DNA from: Sipunculus nudus
Lineage: Eukaryota; Annelida; Sipuncula; Golfingiida; Sipunculidae
Direction of reading: 5' to 3'
Length of the DNA: 64,000 bases
Assembly: GCA_026874595.1 (NCBI GenBank)
Contig: CM049320.1
Coordinates: forward strand, 3,017,001 to 3,081,000
Position numbers and translations under genes: made by a program. The notes under the pieces were generated by a model that saw only the letters and a list, made by a program, of their open reading frames with translations, did not search any database and was not told where the DNA came from. Of this stretch, positions 36,500-49,760 are shown in pieces; within the stretch, counting starts at the first letter, position 1; each line of letters begins with the position of its first letter.

Positions 36500-39320
36500 T
36501 AAATACTTAATCATGCATGTTAACAAGATTTCAAAGCCTAGAGAAGCTAAAACATTGGGTAAGAAATGCTTGAGAAAGCGACGGTTGAGAGGTCGTATAT
36601 ATTTGAAAGTTTTAATGTCTGTAGTCTGTAACCAATGTTGGAAAATGTCCAACTAATAATTTAAAAATACCAAAAAATATGAAAATGGTGTATATACACG
36701 CGTTTATCCTAAACACTCCTTTAATTTTTCTGCTTCTGTTTTTCGGTTGAAAGAGTGATTTTGGTTTGACAGCAACTGAAAATAATGCATAGAAAATATT
36801 ATCTGATACAAATATGATAACAATGTTTTCAGCCGAAAAAAATATCAATTTCAAAACCAATTACCTTAACCTTGTTTAGTGACCTTGAAACTGCAGAGGA
36901 AAATTGCATTATAGATTTTATTAGACTGATGATTTTAAAATATTTAAAATGGTGTACGTTGCTGGCATTCTTCATTAAAATCGCAGGGCAGGCTATACTA
37001 CATGTATGCCAGGTGATGCTGATAGCATGATTTAAAAGTTTCTATTGTGTGGCATTCTGCACTTAATTATCAACACAAATAGTTCCCCCGGTGATACTGT
37101 ATTAAGCACATCTGGGTTAAGTTCAGAGTGTTCAGTTCAAATTAAATTAAAACCTGAGATTTTCTATTAAATTAAGACTCTTTGAAAATATATTGATTCC
37201 GATTCATTTCAAATAACTATAAATATTATATCTAAATTAAGTTCACAGTTCAAACGAAATTTGCTATCTTTAGTTTAAATGGCATTTCAGTAGTGGGTGC
37301 TGTTAAACACATTATATTACTCGGAATACACTTCACCCGAGTGGATAAATTATCTATTCAGGACTACACTATGATAAGCAGATGTTTTCAGCTGGATTCG
37401 GTATTTTTTACGTAGGTATTATCAATTAATTAACAATGTGTTAGGAGTAAGTTACAGATATTCATGTTTTCCAGACCGATTGGGCATTTGAGTACAGCTA
37501 TACTTGAGAGGTGACGCATTGAAGCATTTTATCAATTTATATTTTATGAAGAAAGTTATAATTAGCAATAAACAGGGACCCTACGACTATTCCTAATAGA
37601 AATTTATAGTTTTTTTTCAGCAAAGCAATTAGCACTTTGATGCAATTTGACAAAAAGCCCTATCTCTAGAAATTTGCCTTCTTTGCCTTCTTTCAACCAC
37701 CAACATTAATTTTCATAATTTAGGGATAATAGGAAATTATAAGTGTAAACAGGTTCAAACTGTTTCAACGGTAAACATTCATTTTTACAAAAAAATGTCC
37801 TCCAAGTTCAGGAACATTAAGGTCTACGAACTTCAAACTTGCCGTGCGTGAAAAATATCTGTCACGGCGACGTATATTCTCCGAGTTGTTGGGCGAAAAC
37901 AAAGGTTTATTCACCTGTGCGGACTCGTGCTATAAAAATACATGCTTAAGGGAAGAATAAGCAGGATGGAAGATAGTTATTACCCATGGAGCACTTTAAT
38001 TGTCGCACACGACTATTGGCGCCACCTTAGGTTTTTTTAATTCATTTGTAAACAAATTGACAGATGACAAGCATTAATTCATCCTTGAGCAGTATACAAA
38101 TCATAGCTATTAACCCCGGAAGTTCCTTATTTCTTGAAGACATATTTTGATAGGATTTCTGAATTGACCTATGTGCTGCTCGTTATATGTCAAAGTAAGG
38201 TCTTAGTACCTCAGAAACATAGAGCCGTGGCCCTTAGATATTCAAACTTTACATGTTGTGGTATATTTATTAACCAAAATAAAAATATCACTGACCTTTG
38301 TTTATGTGCTATGGCGTTTAATGTCAAATTCAGCCAAGTGTTATGGCCCATTGGCCATTAGTTCAGTTTGGGGTATCTCTGGACTTGAAAATATGTAGGC
38401 TATCAATACTGTACACATTGGGTACAAGCCCTGTATACACACCATTTGACTAAATAAGACATTGATATAGCTAGGCGGGAACTTGTATTGGTTCTCAGAA
38501 AGTCAAAATGATCCCAATGAGTATCATGATCTGCGAGTTTAATTAGAAAGGAAAGGGACACACACAAGAAACTGAAAGTTGGTAAATACTTTCACACAAA
38601 ATATTCTATGTCTTATCCTGGTTGCTTTAGGCAAGTAAAATATGTTCAAATGTTTAAAGTATGCAGCACAACATATCCTTGCTGTGATCAATAACTGACA
38701 CTATCACCTATATACAGTGAATATGTCTGATATTCTCACTGCTATACCTACACGACTACATCCATCAAATGACAATATGTATCCTCTGCTCTGGTCAACG
38801 TTCCACTTTATTTACATTCGTTTACTAAAGATATGGAATGCATTTAAATTTTTGTTAATTACTGGTACAATTACTTCCATTTGCTGATAACATGCGGCTC
38901 ACGTTTGCTTTGCTCAATTACAGTACAATCACATTCACTGACAATATGCCCCTTCTGCTCTTCTGGTTCAATTTTCAACTAGCGTTAATTAACATTATGT
39001 GGTTCAAGCTGTCCATCTGATGCTGACTCTTTATGGATGATAATAGCTAATGTGTGAATAATTATGAGGTTTTACATTCTTACTTTTTCATTTCCTAAAC
39101 GAAACGTGCCGATTTATTTGGTACAAATGGCATTGCAACCTAAATAAACTAAAGTAAAAAAATTGGAAATCACTACGAGTCGTGCAAAGATTGCTGCATA
39201 AAAATGGCAAGGAACTATCGACACTGACATTTGTCCTAAAACTAAGGTTAAATATTCAATAAATGTTGTCATAGGAACATATAGGTGGGAAAAGGTGGGA
39301 AACCGTAGGTTTCTCGGATT
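36500..39320. other. No gene seen
   Basis: AT-rich intergenic-looking sequence with a single palindrome remnant near 38.02 kb. Confidence 0.5.
38010..38060. repeat. Solitary GGCGCCACC site
   Basis: attggcgccaccttaggttttt resembles the palindrome context of the composite element but is isolated, probably a short decayed remnant. Confidence 0.3.

Positions 39321-39376
<56 letters not shown>
39321..39376. repeat. (TA)n microsatellite
   Basis: About 55 bp of TA; open frames reading YIYIYI across it are artefacts. Confidence 0.9.
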
Positions 39377-39378
<2 letters not shown>

Positions 39379-40238
39379 CATTCCGCTTGTTATATCTTCG
39401 GTAGGGGTATCTCCTCAAACAGATCCCGCTTTGGCTTTCTCAGCTTCACTACACGGCATCGCCCGGTTCTCTCTTGTAAGCATGCAAATTACATTTATAT
39501 GACTATCTCAGGAGTAAGGTTCCATTAAAAAATCTGCACCATTTAACAGGGGTGTCCTCATATGAGAGTGCACTAGCTGTCTGCTCTCAGGTCTGTCCTG
39601 TGACAATGTCTTGCTCCCTTGAGACACCAGTTGGATATGCCTTACCCTCATACTGTCCAGTAACATATAAGGTACAGATCAGTGTCCAATGATGTGTCAT
39701 TTGAAGTATGACTTTTTCGCAAAGTTGCACACTTTCCTAGCAATTTGTCAGCAGTTCTAGCTAATTTCCAGCAATCCCTCAATATACCAGCAATTATCTA
39801 GCAAATTTAACAAGCAATTTGGAACTTTGGAAGCAAGCCGGCCCAGAAAGAATCGCTAAAAATTTAGAAACCTTGAACGCAACTTTGCCATTTGGCAAGG
39901 AAGAACCTCCAGCCTCTATTGACACAATTGCTAGCAATTTAGAAACTTTCAACGCAGCTTTGCTATTCGATAGGGACGACCCCAAAGCTTCTCACACATA
40001 GAAAGCAGATCATAATTGGAAGGGGCTAATGTCAGCATGATTTTTTTAATGACTGGAACTAGAACCAGTGAAATGAATGTTTAGTGACTGTGATGTGTGA
40101 TATGCCCGTGAAAATTCCCTTTTTTTGATAAATCATAATGTCTATTTTAATGAAAGACAGAACAAAACAGTCCATGTTTCTGTTTCTACTAAATATACTA
40201 TACATGGCATAAACATTATTGTCATTGTTTATAACCAT

Positions 40239-40353
40239 TCCCTGCATCCTGTTCCGGAACTTGCAGCTCAAGTAATATTTATTTTAAGAAAAATACATAG
40301 AATGCCCATTTCTAGCACAAACTGTAAAAGAGTATTCTCTGCTCTTTTCAATT
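40239..40353 (+). pseudogene. Possible hAT dimerisation-domain fragment
   Basis: A frame ending here reads PELAAQ, then RMPISSTNCKRVFSALFN. The block resembles the P-x-S-S-x-x-x-E-R-x-F-S motif near the C terminus of hAT transposases, with Lys replacing the usual Glu. Upstream transposase motifs are not visible. A chance match or a domesticated fragment cannot be excluded. Confidence 0.25.
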
Positions 40354-41583
40354 AGTCTCTCATTGGTTACCTGTAATCACACCATATCATTAAATAAGGA
40401 AATACGAAAGAAATTTAACTTTAGGCGACATCTCAGTTTTGCAGATATTAACTCAGAATAAAGAGCTGGAAAAATCGAGTGAAATTAAGAGGAAGGGGCA
40501 ACATTTTTTTGTTTCGCCACATTTAAGTAAGATTTCGAAAATATAAAATATATAAATATCCTGGCGTCAAAGCTATCCAGTGATACCAATTTTGTTATCC
40601 TGAAATGAGACCAACAGCAGCTTGGAGGAAACAGTTGAACAATTTTATGCAATAAAAAAGGGCCAAGGACAAAATACATGTATGCATTTTAATGCGAAGT
40701 ATCCAGCTACTGCTTACCTGTAAAATGTTAGGAGTTCCGTCCTCATGTTGGGTCCCTCGTGAAAGAGTATGTTCATATCATAAGAACAAGCCCATATACG
40801 TATTGATTACTTTCAGGCTGACAGAGTTAATGAACTAAAGGTGCCCATCAGTCGGATCAACTTAAATTCTTATTTTCCCCCCAACAGGCTGACTTTGACG
40901 CCGAATATGAAACCTTTATTAAAATCAAATCCCAAGCAGACCTAATTAAATAAACATCTAAATACATACATCCTAATATTTGTGAAAATAACATAGGAGT
41001 TTTGTAGTATTTGTAGGGATAAACTGCTTTTAGAGCACTTTTGCAAACTGGGCTCCCGGACTACAGGTAAGATAGTAACACGGGCACGTCATATCGTTTA
41101 CCAGGCTGTAACGTGCAGGCTATCATAGCGCCCAAATTGATGCCATTTTTAGCTTTTAGTTTTAAAATGTTTTTTTATGTAATAAATCCGCATCCATCAG
41201 CTTGGTGTCGTAAGAAAGCGAGCAACTAATGTTTCATCTGTATACACACAATTTCTTGTTATGGGCACTAACAATTAATTTACCTTAACTTAAACCAGTC
41301 GGCATTTATATTCGGGGGCGGGGGGGGGGGGGGGGAGGTCTGCTCGCTTTGCTGATCTCTTTCTGACAAATACTATTTATTGTTCCTCCTCAGTGTAACA
41401 TGTCAACTATAAGCCTTTTCATTATTTGCTATCTATATTTTACTCCGAAATAGAAAGGAGCCACATGCTACATGCACGTCCGAAAGGAGTCTAGTAAAAC
41501 TTTGGGTTGTGTTATACAAAAAAGTGCCAGAATTAACCAATTGGGTCTCAAGTCAGCTCTGTTTGATGGTACAAAGGCGGCCT

Positions 41584-41870
41584 GTTAATACCAGGCCGTG
41601 TATGGCTCTGTTAAAACCAGGCGGTGAATGGCTCTGTTAAAACCAGGCAGTGAATGGCTCTGTTAAAACCAGGCGGTGAATGGCTCTGTTAATACCAGGC
41701 AGGGAATGGCTCTGTTAATACCAGGCAGTGAATGACTCTGAAAATACCATGCGGTGAGTCGCTCCGTTAAAGCAGGCGGTGATTCGCTCTACTAATACCA
41801 GGCAGTGAATGGCTTTGTTAATATCAGACGATGAATTACTCTGTTAATAGCAGGCACTGAATCGCTCTAG
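41584..41870 (+). repeat. 26-bp minisatellite, 11 units
   Basis: The unit gttaataccaggcagtgaatggctct repeats eleven times. The first six units are nearly uniform and the later ones diverge progressively (ccatgcggtgagtcg, tcagacgatgaatta, gcaggcactgaatcg), so homogenisation appears confined to the left side. Confidence 0.85.
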
Positions 41871-42282
41871 CGTATGCAACTATAAACTGCTGACTGAGAA
41901 TCCAACCAAAATAGCGTGTAACACATCCATAAAAACACCTTATTGCTTCAGCCGCCCCACCCTCATAATATTTTTCTAAAGAAATACATGAGAAATCATA
42001 TACATGAATATTTTCTACTAGAAGCAACATTTTTGAGGGAAATTATAATTAATACCATATTTTTTTATTAAATCAACTACTTTTAGTTTGAATGTTATAT
42101 TACTGGAAAGCAAATTATATATAGAAAATTGTTTTGTTTGTTTTCATATTATTCTCCATATTATTTGCATGAAAAATATCTATGAAATGATTTTAATCAA
42201 TTTTGGCGTTTTTCTTACCCTATTATCTACAAAACTTACAAAGTTATGACCATTTTGAAATTAAATCATTATTGTCAAATTC

Positions 42283-42285
<3 letters not shown>

Positions 42286-42344
<59 letters not shown>
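42286..42344. repeat. Compound (TA)n(GA)n microsatellite
   Basis: About 28 bp of TA followed directly by about 30 bp of GA. Confidence 0.9.
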
Positions 42345-42347
<3 letters not shown>

Positions 42348-44464
42348 ATATATGATACTACAAGATATAAATTGAATTAAATTTCAGTTATCCATGTATG
42401 TGTTATTCAATACAAGTACACGAAATATCAGCGACCCCAGTGAAAGGGGAACATTTGCTTAATTATTGATGAATATAGTCAGGACAAAATAATTAAACCT
42501 ATAAATACTTAAATAATAAAAATGGCTCCAAAGATTAGCTGACTGGCGCTCGATTTATTGGTTTAGTCCAAACTCACATAGGCTGAATTAGCTACACACA
42601 GACGGTTCTGTAAAACGGATGATAGAGCTTAGAGAATCAATGAACGGTTTCAAAAATACATGACTACGGAGCCCATTCCGATATCTGACGTCTATCAAAT
42701 AATCTCAATCCCTTGGACCTATAAAATAAGGCAAAAAGGGCCAATCCCACGGGGTAAAGGTGGTCCCTTTTGTTTAGATCCATGTGTTTATAACAATATT
42801 TCGTTTGAAACCTTTTACACATGTTCCCAAGTGGGAAAATGCTCGAATAAAAAAGAAAATTTTGCTTTACGTCAATTAACGATTACAAAGGCGACGGGGA
42901 CTTAAATATTTTTTTCTGTGAAAGTGTATAGCAATATTAAGTATAGAGTTATTATCGCGGGATCTTAAGATATTACGTGAAGACATTTTTTCTGTGTCCT
43001 AAATGAGCCACCTTGATATACCATGCACATCACGTCAGTTTATTGACCTGCCATGGTGACTCCGCTTTGATTCGAGGCAGACCTGTGTTGCATCTTATAA
43101 AAAGTATTCGTAATCAATGCCATACTGAAATATTTGCCAGTGAGGAAAACAGACGTTACTTTCATATCAAACTAAAAATACGAAATAAAATCTAAAGGAG
43201 TGGATAACTTGAAGGAAATATAGCAACTGGAAGGCACAACGCTTAGGATACGTCATTGAGATTCACAAAACATGCATTACTGTAACCTGTCTTACTATAT
43301 ATAAACTTATGACTCTAACTCAAGAGATAATGAGATGAAAACATGGAAAATTGTGCCAGTTATAGAACAATGCTTGGTTGCATCTTGCCCCACTGAGGTA
43401 AATTTGACATCTCTCTATAAAAATATATGAGAGCATAGCCTGAAAAGACGCGCTAACTTGAAAGCACAAAGGCTAGGAGAGCTTGAGGACGATGTACCTC
43501 CTACAAGGTACAAGCCTTCCAGCAACCTGTCATATCCTACACTAACATATAAACCTAATTCCTGAAGAAAAAAGAGAGAATCACTTGAAACATATATACC
43601 AACCATGGCACAAGGCCTGATGGTATAAAGCAAAAGTAACATCCTAATCATGTATATTTATTGTAAAGCAAAATTACCCCAACCGGCCTCAATTTACACC
43701 AACTACGCTTTGCTTAATTTGCACACTTTTACTTGGTCTACTTTGCGATAACTCATGACAATACTTGCAAGCTGTAACGTTTTATTCGATTTAATATCAT
43801 TCATACCTTTGACTGCAGAACTAACTTAATTTTATACCCTCTTAAAGCAAAGTTTTGGAATATTAATCTTATAAGTTTTATTTTATCACTCTTAATTCTG
43901 AAGGCTGACCCCTGTTCTCTTTAATAAAGTATAGACCAACACTACATCTGTCTATATTTATATACCTATTACTATAAAATTACGCCCTTAAACTGCAGGA
44001 GTTTGAAGTAACTGGTTAGCACTGCAGGCATACAGCTGTTTAGGTCATATATCTAGTACCTTTCCTGCAGAAAAAATGGACTAACACTACCATTATAATG
44101 ACAGTTTTATATATGTAGTCATGACCGGCAGAAAAAAAACTTTCCTACTTCCCTTAATTAAATCCTAATCCTGGACGACCTACTTGAGCCACATTTCAAA
44201 CCCTGTTAAATATGTGTCAAAAGGAAGGTTTTGTGTTAAGTATGTGATGCTGCACATGTTAAAGTCTAGGCTTGGATTCCGTAAATATGTTTGAAGTTGG
44301 ATTTGGCTTTACGTCTGGCAGATAGTGTATTTTTAATATTCTGATGATAATATAACATTTATCATGATATATTGTGATTTGATAGCCAGCGGATGTATTA
44401 TGTCGCAGTTTCAACCACACAGCATGAACTACCAAAAAACAGTGAAATCTCAGAGACTTTTTTT
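42345..44464. other. No gene seen
   Basis: AT-rich with short unsupported frames; no repeat family recognised. Confidence 0.5.
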
Positions 44465-44765
44465 AGGAGGTAACCGCCTCCATTTTTAATGCTAACGTAA
44501 CTACGTATATGTACATCTGCAGAATTCAATTCCGGTATCACACATTCACTCTCATTTTATATTCTGGCGTCAACCAGGCCAGGTGACTACTTCACCTGCG
44601 GGCCCTGGGTGCGTAAGCGTCCCGATCGGTCATACCACAGAGGAACCCCCGAAAGGCGCATTCTTTAAATAAGGCCGTTGAGCACGGACATCCCATTAAG
44701 CCTTACCCTGGCGGGACCGACTGTAAAATAATTAACCGCCTCGGCTGAGATTCAACACAAACCAG
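44465..44765 (-). mobile_element. SINE-like repeat, family 1, inverted copy
   Basis: Read on the minus strand, it contains the body (cagggtaaggcttaatggga, tggtatgaccgatcgggac) and the same tail as at 27.3 kb: attctgcagatgtacatata and aaaatggaggcggttac. The tRNA-like head is truncated. Confidence 0.5.
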
Positions 44766-45999
44766 TTAAATCTCAGAAACTTTTTGCAGAATCAATTTTA
44801 TAATTTTTCTTAATAACATCAACATTATGAGCATACCTATATCATCTATTTTCAATGATATGATAATTAATTCTTTATCAAAATTAAATGGATTAATTGA
44901 AGTAAATGGTATTTATATAATAAATATTATTTTGAACAAAAACAGTAGACACATAAATATCTGTTAAAAGAATTATCAAAGGGGCACTATATGACACAAA
45001 TAACTGGACAAAAATGCGTATCGTGGTTACAAGATAATAAGGCATTCAATGGTACAGTCATCACACTGACAGCTGTCTGTTATTGTGATTATCATGGAGA
45101 GTGGGAACAATCCCACACCTAATTTAGTTTATATTTCAGTTCAATTGGTATGGATGGAAATTGTGAGCTGCTACTGCTGACAAAACTGTCACCAAGATAA
45201 AGAGCTGTATAAAATATAAAGGGGGAAATTTGTATTTTAAAGATTGAATAAGAAAGCTGTTTTATACGTTGGTCAGATTGTGTATCATCTGAAATCCCAT
45301 CTGTTCAAGGAAATTAAAACAAATAGGTTAGATACACTGAGGGATATATTTTCAATATATGGAGTTGTGTAATGCGTTGAGAAATATAGCTAATGTATTT
45401 CCTTGTTGTATATATAGATATCATGATCTAACTAGCTAAGAAATATTATGTTGTACCTATCTGTTAAACAATATGGGCAACAGCAGTTTCCATCAGTGGA
45501 ATTTTATTGGGAGATTATATGGCCCAGATATTATATTGCTATAAGGGGAACAAGATTCCTAACATTGATCTGGAAGATTGTACACAATGTTTACCCATGC
45601 ATCATCGGTCTATCTGTGTTTAATGGATAATCCGTAGTAAATGTTTCTGTTAATTCTGTAATGTTTGAGATCGTTATAATTTTGTTTCTCCTGGAAAGTA
45701 GTAGTTTGCATATGGAGAAAAATAGAGAAACAATTTAATGTAATACTTATTCCAGAATAAAAATTTGCTTGGTATAAATATGCCAGACAGTATGCAGCAG
45801 ATTATGTAAATCTAGATTCTGCTAAAGGAATTTAAGTATAGAAGACATTCAAATTTAGAAATGTGTTGTTATAGAAGTATATGATAATATGTTCGAGGAA
45901 AATGTATTACCAGAAAAATTGTGCAAATCTTACATCTGAAAAATCTTCCTTTTTACACAGTATACAATCCAAAAAGATTTACAATGAATACTGATCGGC

Positions 46000-46400
46000 T
46001 TCAATGATCTAGAGGTCGAGCACACGAATCTCGTGAGTTCAATTCACAGCCAACATGCGTTGAACTTTTTTTATTTTTTTTTGGGCCGACAAACTGGTCG
46101 AGCGCTCTAAAGGGTTATTCGAACGGCTGTTCCCTATAGCAGTGTAACAGTCTGAAAAGAATGCATCTTTGTGGTTCCTCTATGTTATGACCCAGCATTG
46201 GGGATGGTTACACGCCAAGGATCCGCAGTTGCTGTAGACGCACAGCCCGTGTGGCACCAGGATACAAAATAATATGACAAGAATCGAGTGCCTGTCACGT
46301 GGTCGAATACAGAAATTGAACTCTACAGATAAAGACACCTAGAAAAAGGATAAGATAAGACCGCATTAAGAGATATTATAAAGACTATTATAAACTAGAA
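46000..46400 (+). mobile_element. SINE-like repeat, family 1, third copy
   Basis: The head cggcttcaatgatctagagg and box-B-like gagttcaattcacagcc are followed by tggttcctctatgttatgac and a tail attgaactctacagataaag. Its tail (from 46325) is the left edge of a local tandem duplication repeated at about 47001. Confidence 0.5.
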
Positions 46401-46404
46401 AAGC

Positions 46405-47001
46405 ACAGACCTCCGAGAGCGCAGGCCTCCGCCAAATCGACTCATTACCCTCATACGGAACTTTTTGAAAAGCATCATTTTCCTTTAAAGGGGCCCAATC
46501 ACCTATCTGACCTTTATAAAGTAAAGGTAATCCCTAGGAGCTTTTATAAAAATAGGCCAGAAAACATGGATATCACTGCACACAGAATGCTTGTTTTGTT
46601 TATATCAATGTGTTTATAATACGCTGGGGCCCGCTAAAACAATCAAAACACATTCAACAAGGGCATCTATGGCCAAGTCAGATAAGCCAGAGCTTTGCAA
46701 ATGGCGTTTTGCTACAAGTGACCTTTCTAACGCCATAGTTATGCAACCTACCACCTTAGGTTACATGTTTTCCTGTTTGTCAACATTGCTGTGTTTACAA
46801 ACATGTTGTTTATAAAACAAGTTCATAAATCCTTCACGAAGGCATTATTAGAACTTTTCACAAACAAAGTTACCCTTAGATCATTAATTTTTACACAGAG
46901 GAAGCCTGAAATCATATACATTCTTTTTCATAAAGTATGTATATGGGAACCTTTAAATTCCTTTTATTTAAATTCCTGAATCCAGAATGTGATCTGTATC
47001 A
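46405..47001. mobile_element. Short inverted-terminal element, copy 1, interrupted by another repeat
   Basis: The head gacctccgagagcgcaggcc and ctccgccaaatcgactc is followed by an insert (about 46490-46966), after which the element resumes with tgaatccagaatgtgatc before stopping at a tandem junction near 47001. The uninterrupted copy immediately downstream shows what is missing. The insert is bounded by TTTAAA on both sides. Confidence 0.5.
46490..46966. repeat. Dispersed repeat inserted in the element above
   Basis: This is collinear with 57421-57840: acctatctgacctttat, gcacacagaatgcttg, atgcaacctaccacc, ttgctgtgtttacaaaca and cagagga are shared in order. Direct TTTAAA repeats at its edges hint at a target duplication. 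Short frames inside it on the plus strand have no family match. Confidence 0.55.
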
Positions 47002-47345
47002 AGATAAAGACACCTAGAAAAAGGGTAAGATAAAACCGCATAAAGACATATTATAAAGACTATTATAAACTAGAAAAGCACAGACCTCCGAGAGCGCAGG
47101 CCTCCGCCAAGTCGACTCATTACCCTCATACGGAACTTTTAGAAAGCATCACTTTCCTTTAAAATATCCCTGAATCCAGAATGTGATCCGTATCAAAACT
47201 TAATCAATTTTTCAATTGATCACTGCTGAGCTATCCTGCAGATTTAATCAAAATCCGTCCATAACTTTTTGACTAATGTTGCTAACAGTCAAACAAACAA
47301 ACCCATGCCCGCATAAACATAGCCCCTGTCGCTTAGCGGAGGTAA
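47002..47345. mobile_element. Short inverted-terminal element, copy 2, uninterrupted, with duplicated SINE tail
   Basis: Starts with a second copy of the SINE tail (agataaagacacctagaaaa), then the element: GACCTCCGAGAGCGCAGGCC at one end and CGCTTAGCGGAGGT at the other. The CTCCGC/GCGGAG words are inverted. The interior includes cataactttttgactaatgt and a run of aaacaaacaaac, and is non-coding. Confidence 0.5.
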
Positions 47346-48162
47346 AAAACCGTTAAAATTGAATATATATGTACGCTCAGGCCTTGAGCATAGATTGACA
47401 CATGACATCGACCCCAAAAACAAGTAGGAATCGTTAATAATGTTCACAAGGATAACATATTTGTTTAAATTCAATTATATGTCAAACTAGTGCTGTAATT
47501 TGTTATGCACACATATTTGTAGTTTGTGTGTATATGTATGTTTGTATGTGCGCATGTATACGCGTGCGTGCGTGTACGTGTATATGACTATACATATTTG
47601 TATATGTATGCACGGATGTATGCGCATGGTGAAGTGTACCTATAAAAATAAAGGTTAAAGTACATATGCATAAACAGTATAATTAAATTTGATGTTAACA
47701 TCGAATGTTACGAACAAGACGACTGAATGTTGAATCATTTGAATCTTAACATACTAGGATATAATATTTTAAATATATCGAAGAGCCGGTCTCCTAGTCC
47801 TTTCCTTCTCTTAGAGGTTACCAAATAGCCATGTTTTCTCTTTCTTTTACTATTCTTTTCTCATACACAATCCTTCATTTGATAATATTAGCTTGCAATA
47901 GAGAGATTATTGTGGATAAAATAAACGGAATGGTTTCATACCCGGGAGAAAGTCGGAAAGCGTCCATTATATTATTAATATTTAATTTTTTTAAAGTTAA
48001 TATTCAAAATCATTTTAAGATGTCGTATGATAAATACGACAAAATAAGGAGTTTTAAAGAATGAAATAAACAAGGAAATACATAAGGTTTATGATGCTAT
48101 AGGAGAAGACACATCAAGGACGAAAAGAATGACAAAAAATTGTATCCGAATTTTATATTCAG

Positions 48163-49760
48163 TTGTTAATGAGAGCTTATAATAAAAATCCAAAATATTT
48201 ACATGATAATAAGAAGTTGACTCTTACAGTAAATGCAAACAAAAAAAATTATAAAAATATAAAGTTACCTTTACTTATGGGAGTTAACTTTCAGGTTATT
48301 ACTTTAAATGTGACAGGACTTAGGAATAAAATAAAAAGAGGACCAGTGGTTTGCAAATAATTTTGGGTGGGACTTTAAATTACATGGAGATCTAAAGCAC
48401 CCTTGATTCAACGCAGACTAAATATGATATTAGTATCCACTGAATTAAATGTACAAGTTAAACATATAAAGATATTATCAGCAATTTTGACAGATCATTC
48501 GGCAGTTATATGTACTGTTGAGACTGTGTTAAAACAAGTCATGGTCCATCATATTGGAAATTTAATAATACCACATGGCCGAACGACCATGAGTATAATA
48601 TTTTAATTAGAGAAATCGTTAAAAAAGTTGGGCGACAACGATAAAGACACCATGGGTTAAATGACCTGATTTAATATTTAAAATACAAAATAATAAAAAT
48701 TACAATTAAGTATTCTAAGGAAAAACAAATGCAAGCAAGGAAGAAATTAGATATCCTTGAACAAAATGCTGCACAAGCAGAAAATAACTTATCAAATAAT
48801 ATGCCTCTTAGTCTGGTAATATGATCATTGCCAACTGGAGCATGAACAATTTTATAAAGCATATGTAGAAGGATTAAAAGTGAGATCCAGAGTCCAGTGG
48901 CACGAGGAGGTGAACGCAGTACAAAGTACTTTTTGAATATTGAAAAGAGAAATAAAATAAAATCTACAATAAGAATATTGATAATAAATGGAAAGGAAGT
49001 CCAGGAACCAGATAATATCATGAAATCATTTTAGGAATTTTATCAAGAAAAATGTAAAAGAAAAATATACGTAGAAGAGAAGGAATGTTTACAACTTTTA
49101 GACAACATAAAAGTACCGACAATACCTTAAAACGAGGAAGATCAATATGAAAGTGAAATTACTAAGGATGGAATTAAAAATGCGTTAAAAAATATGGAGA
49201 ATAACAAAACACCTGGTAATGACGGATTACCAAAAGAATTTTACATAAACTTTTTATGATGTGTTGATTGATGACCTGTTAAATTGTTTTAATCAAAGTT
49301 TTACTAAGGGGTCTCTTATAACTAGCCAAAGACCAGCAATAATAACACTATTTGAAAAACCCGGAGAAGACAATGGGAGACTTTCATCCTGGAGACCTAT
49401 CAGTTTATTGTACGTTGACTTGAAAATATTAAGCAAAGTTTTGGCAGAGAGATTACAAAAATGTTTACTGATACTGATAGATGAAGACAAAAGAGCTTTT
49501 GTGAAAGGTAGGAGAATTTCTGATACAAACTGCCTTATCAGAGATATATTAGATTTTGTTGCCTGGAAAAGAAAAGGGCTTTTATTTTCGCAATAGATTT
49601 TGCAGCAGCTTTTGATGGTATTGATCATGTATTTCTATTCACTGCTTTAAAGAAATTTGGTTTTGGGAGTACATTCCTACGGTGGATTAATGTATTGCAA
49701 AACAACGTGGAAAGCTGTGTAATGAACAATGGGTATAGCAAAGGGTATGCGTTTATGGCA
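48163..49760 (+). pseudogene. Degenerate L1-like non-LTR retrotransposon (endonuclease remnant and reverse transcriptase fragment)
   Basis: Fragments in several frames read in ORF2 order. VITLNVTGLRNKIKR (about 48295-48340) is the start of the endonuclease. VSTELNVQVKHIKI with LTDHSAVICTVE (48430-48520) is its end, so most of the endonuclease is deleted. Then RSRVQWHEE, KNMENNKTPGNDGLPKEFY (49186-49245), QRPAIITLFEKPGED, WRPISLLYVDLKILSKVLAE and FVKGRRISDTN (49499-49530) give the fingers of an L1-clade reverse transcriptase, followed by a frameshift to IDFAAAFDGIDHVF. The sequence stops resembling the family before the catalytic YxDD region. Numerous stops and frameshifts show it is dead. Confidence 0.85.

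Noticed and set aside
41584-41870. A CRISPR-like array
   Set aside because: The units are direct 26-bp repeats without unique spacers, in a eukaryotic context: a minisatellite.
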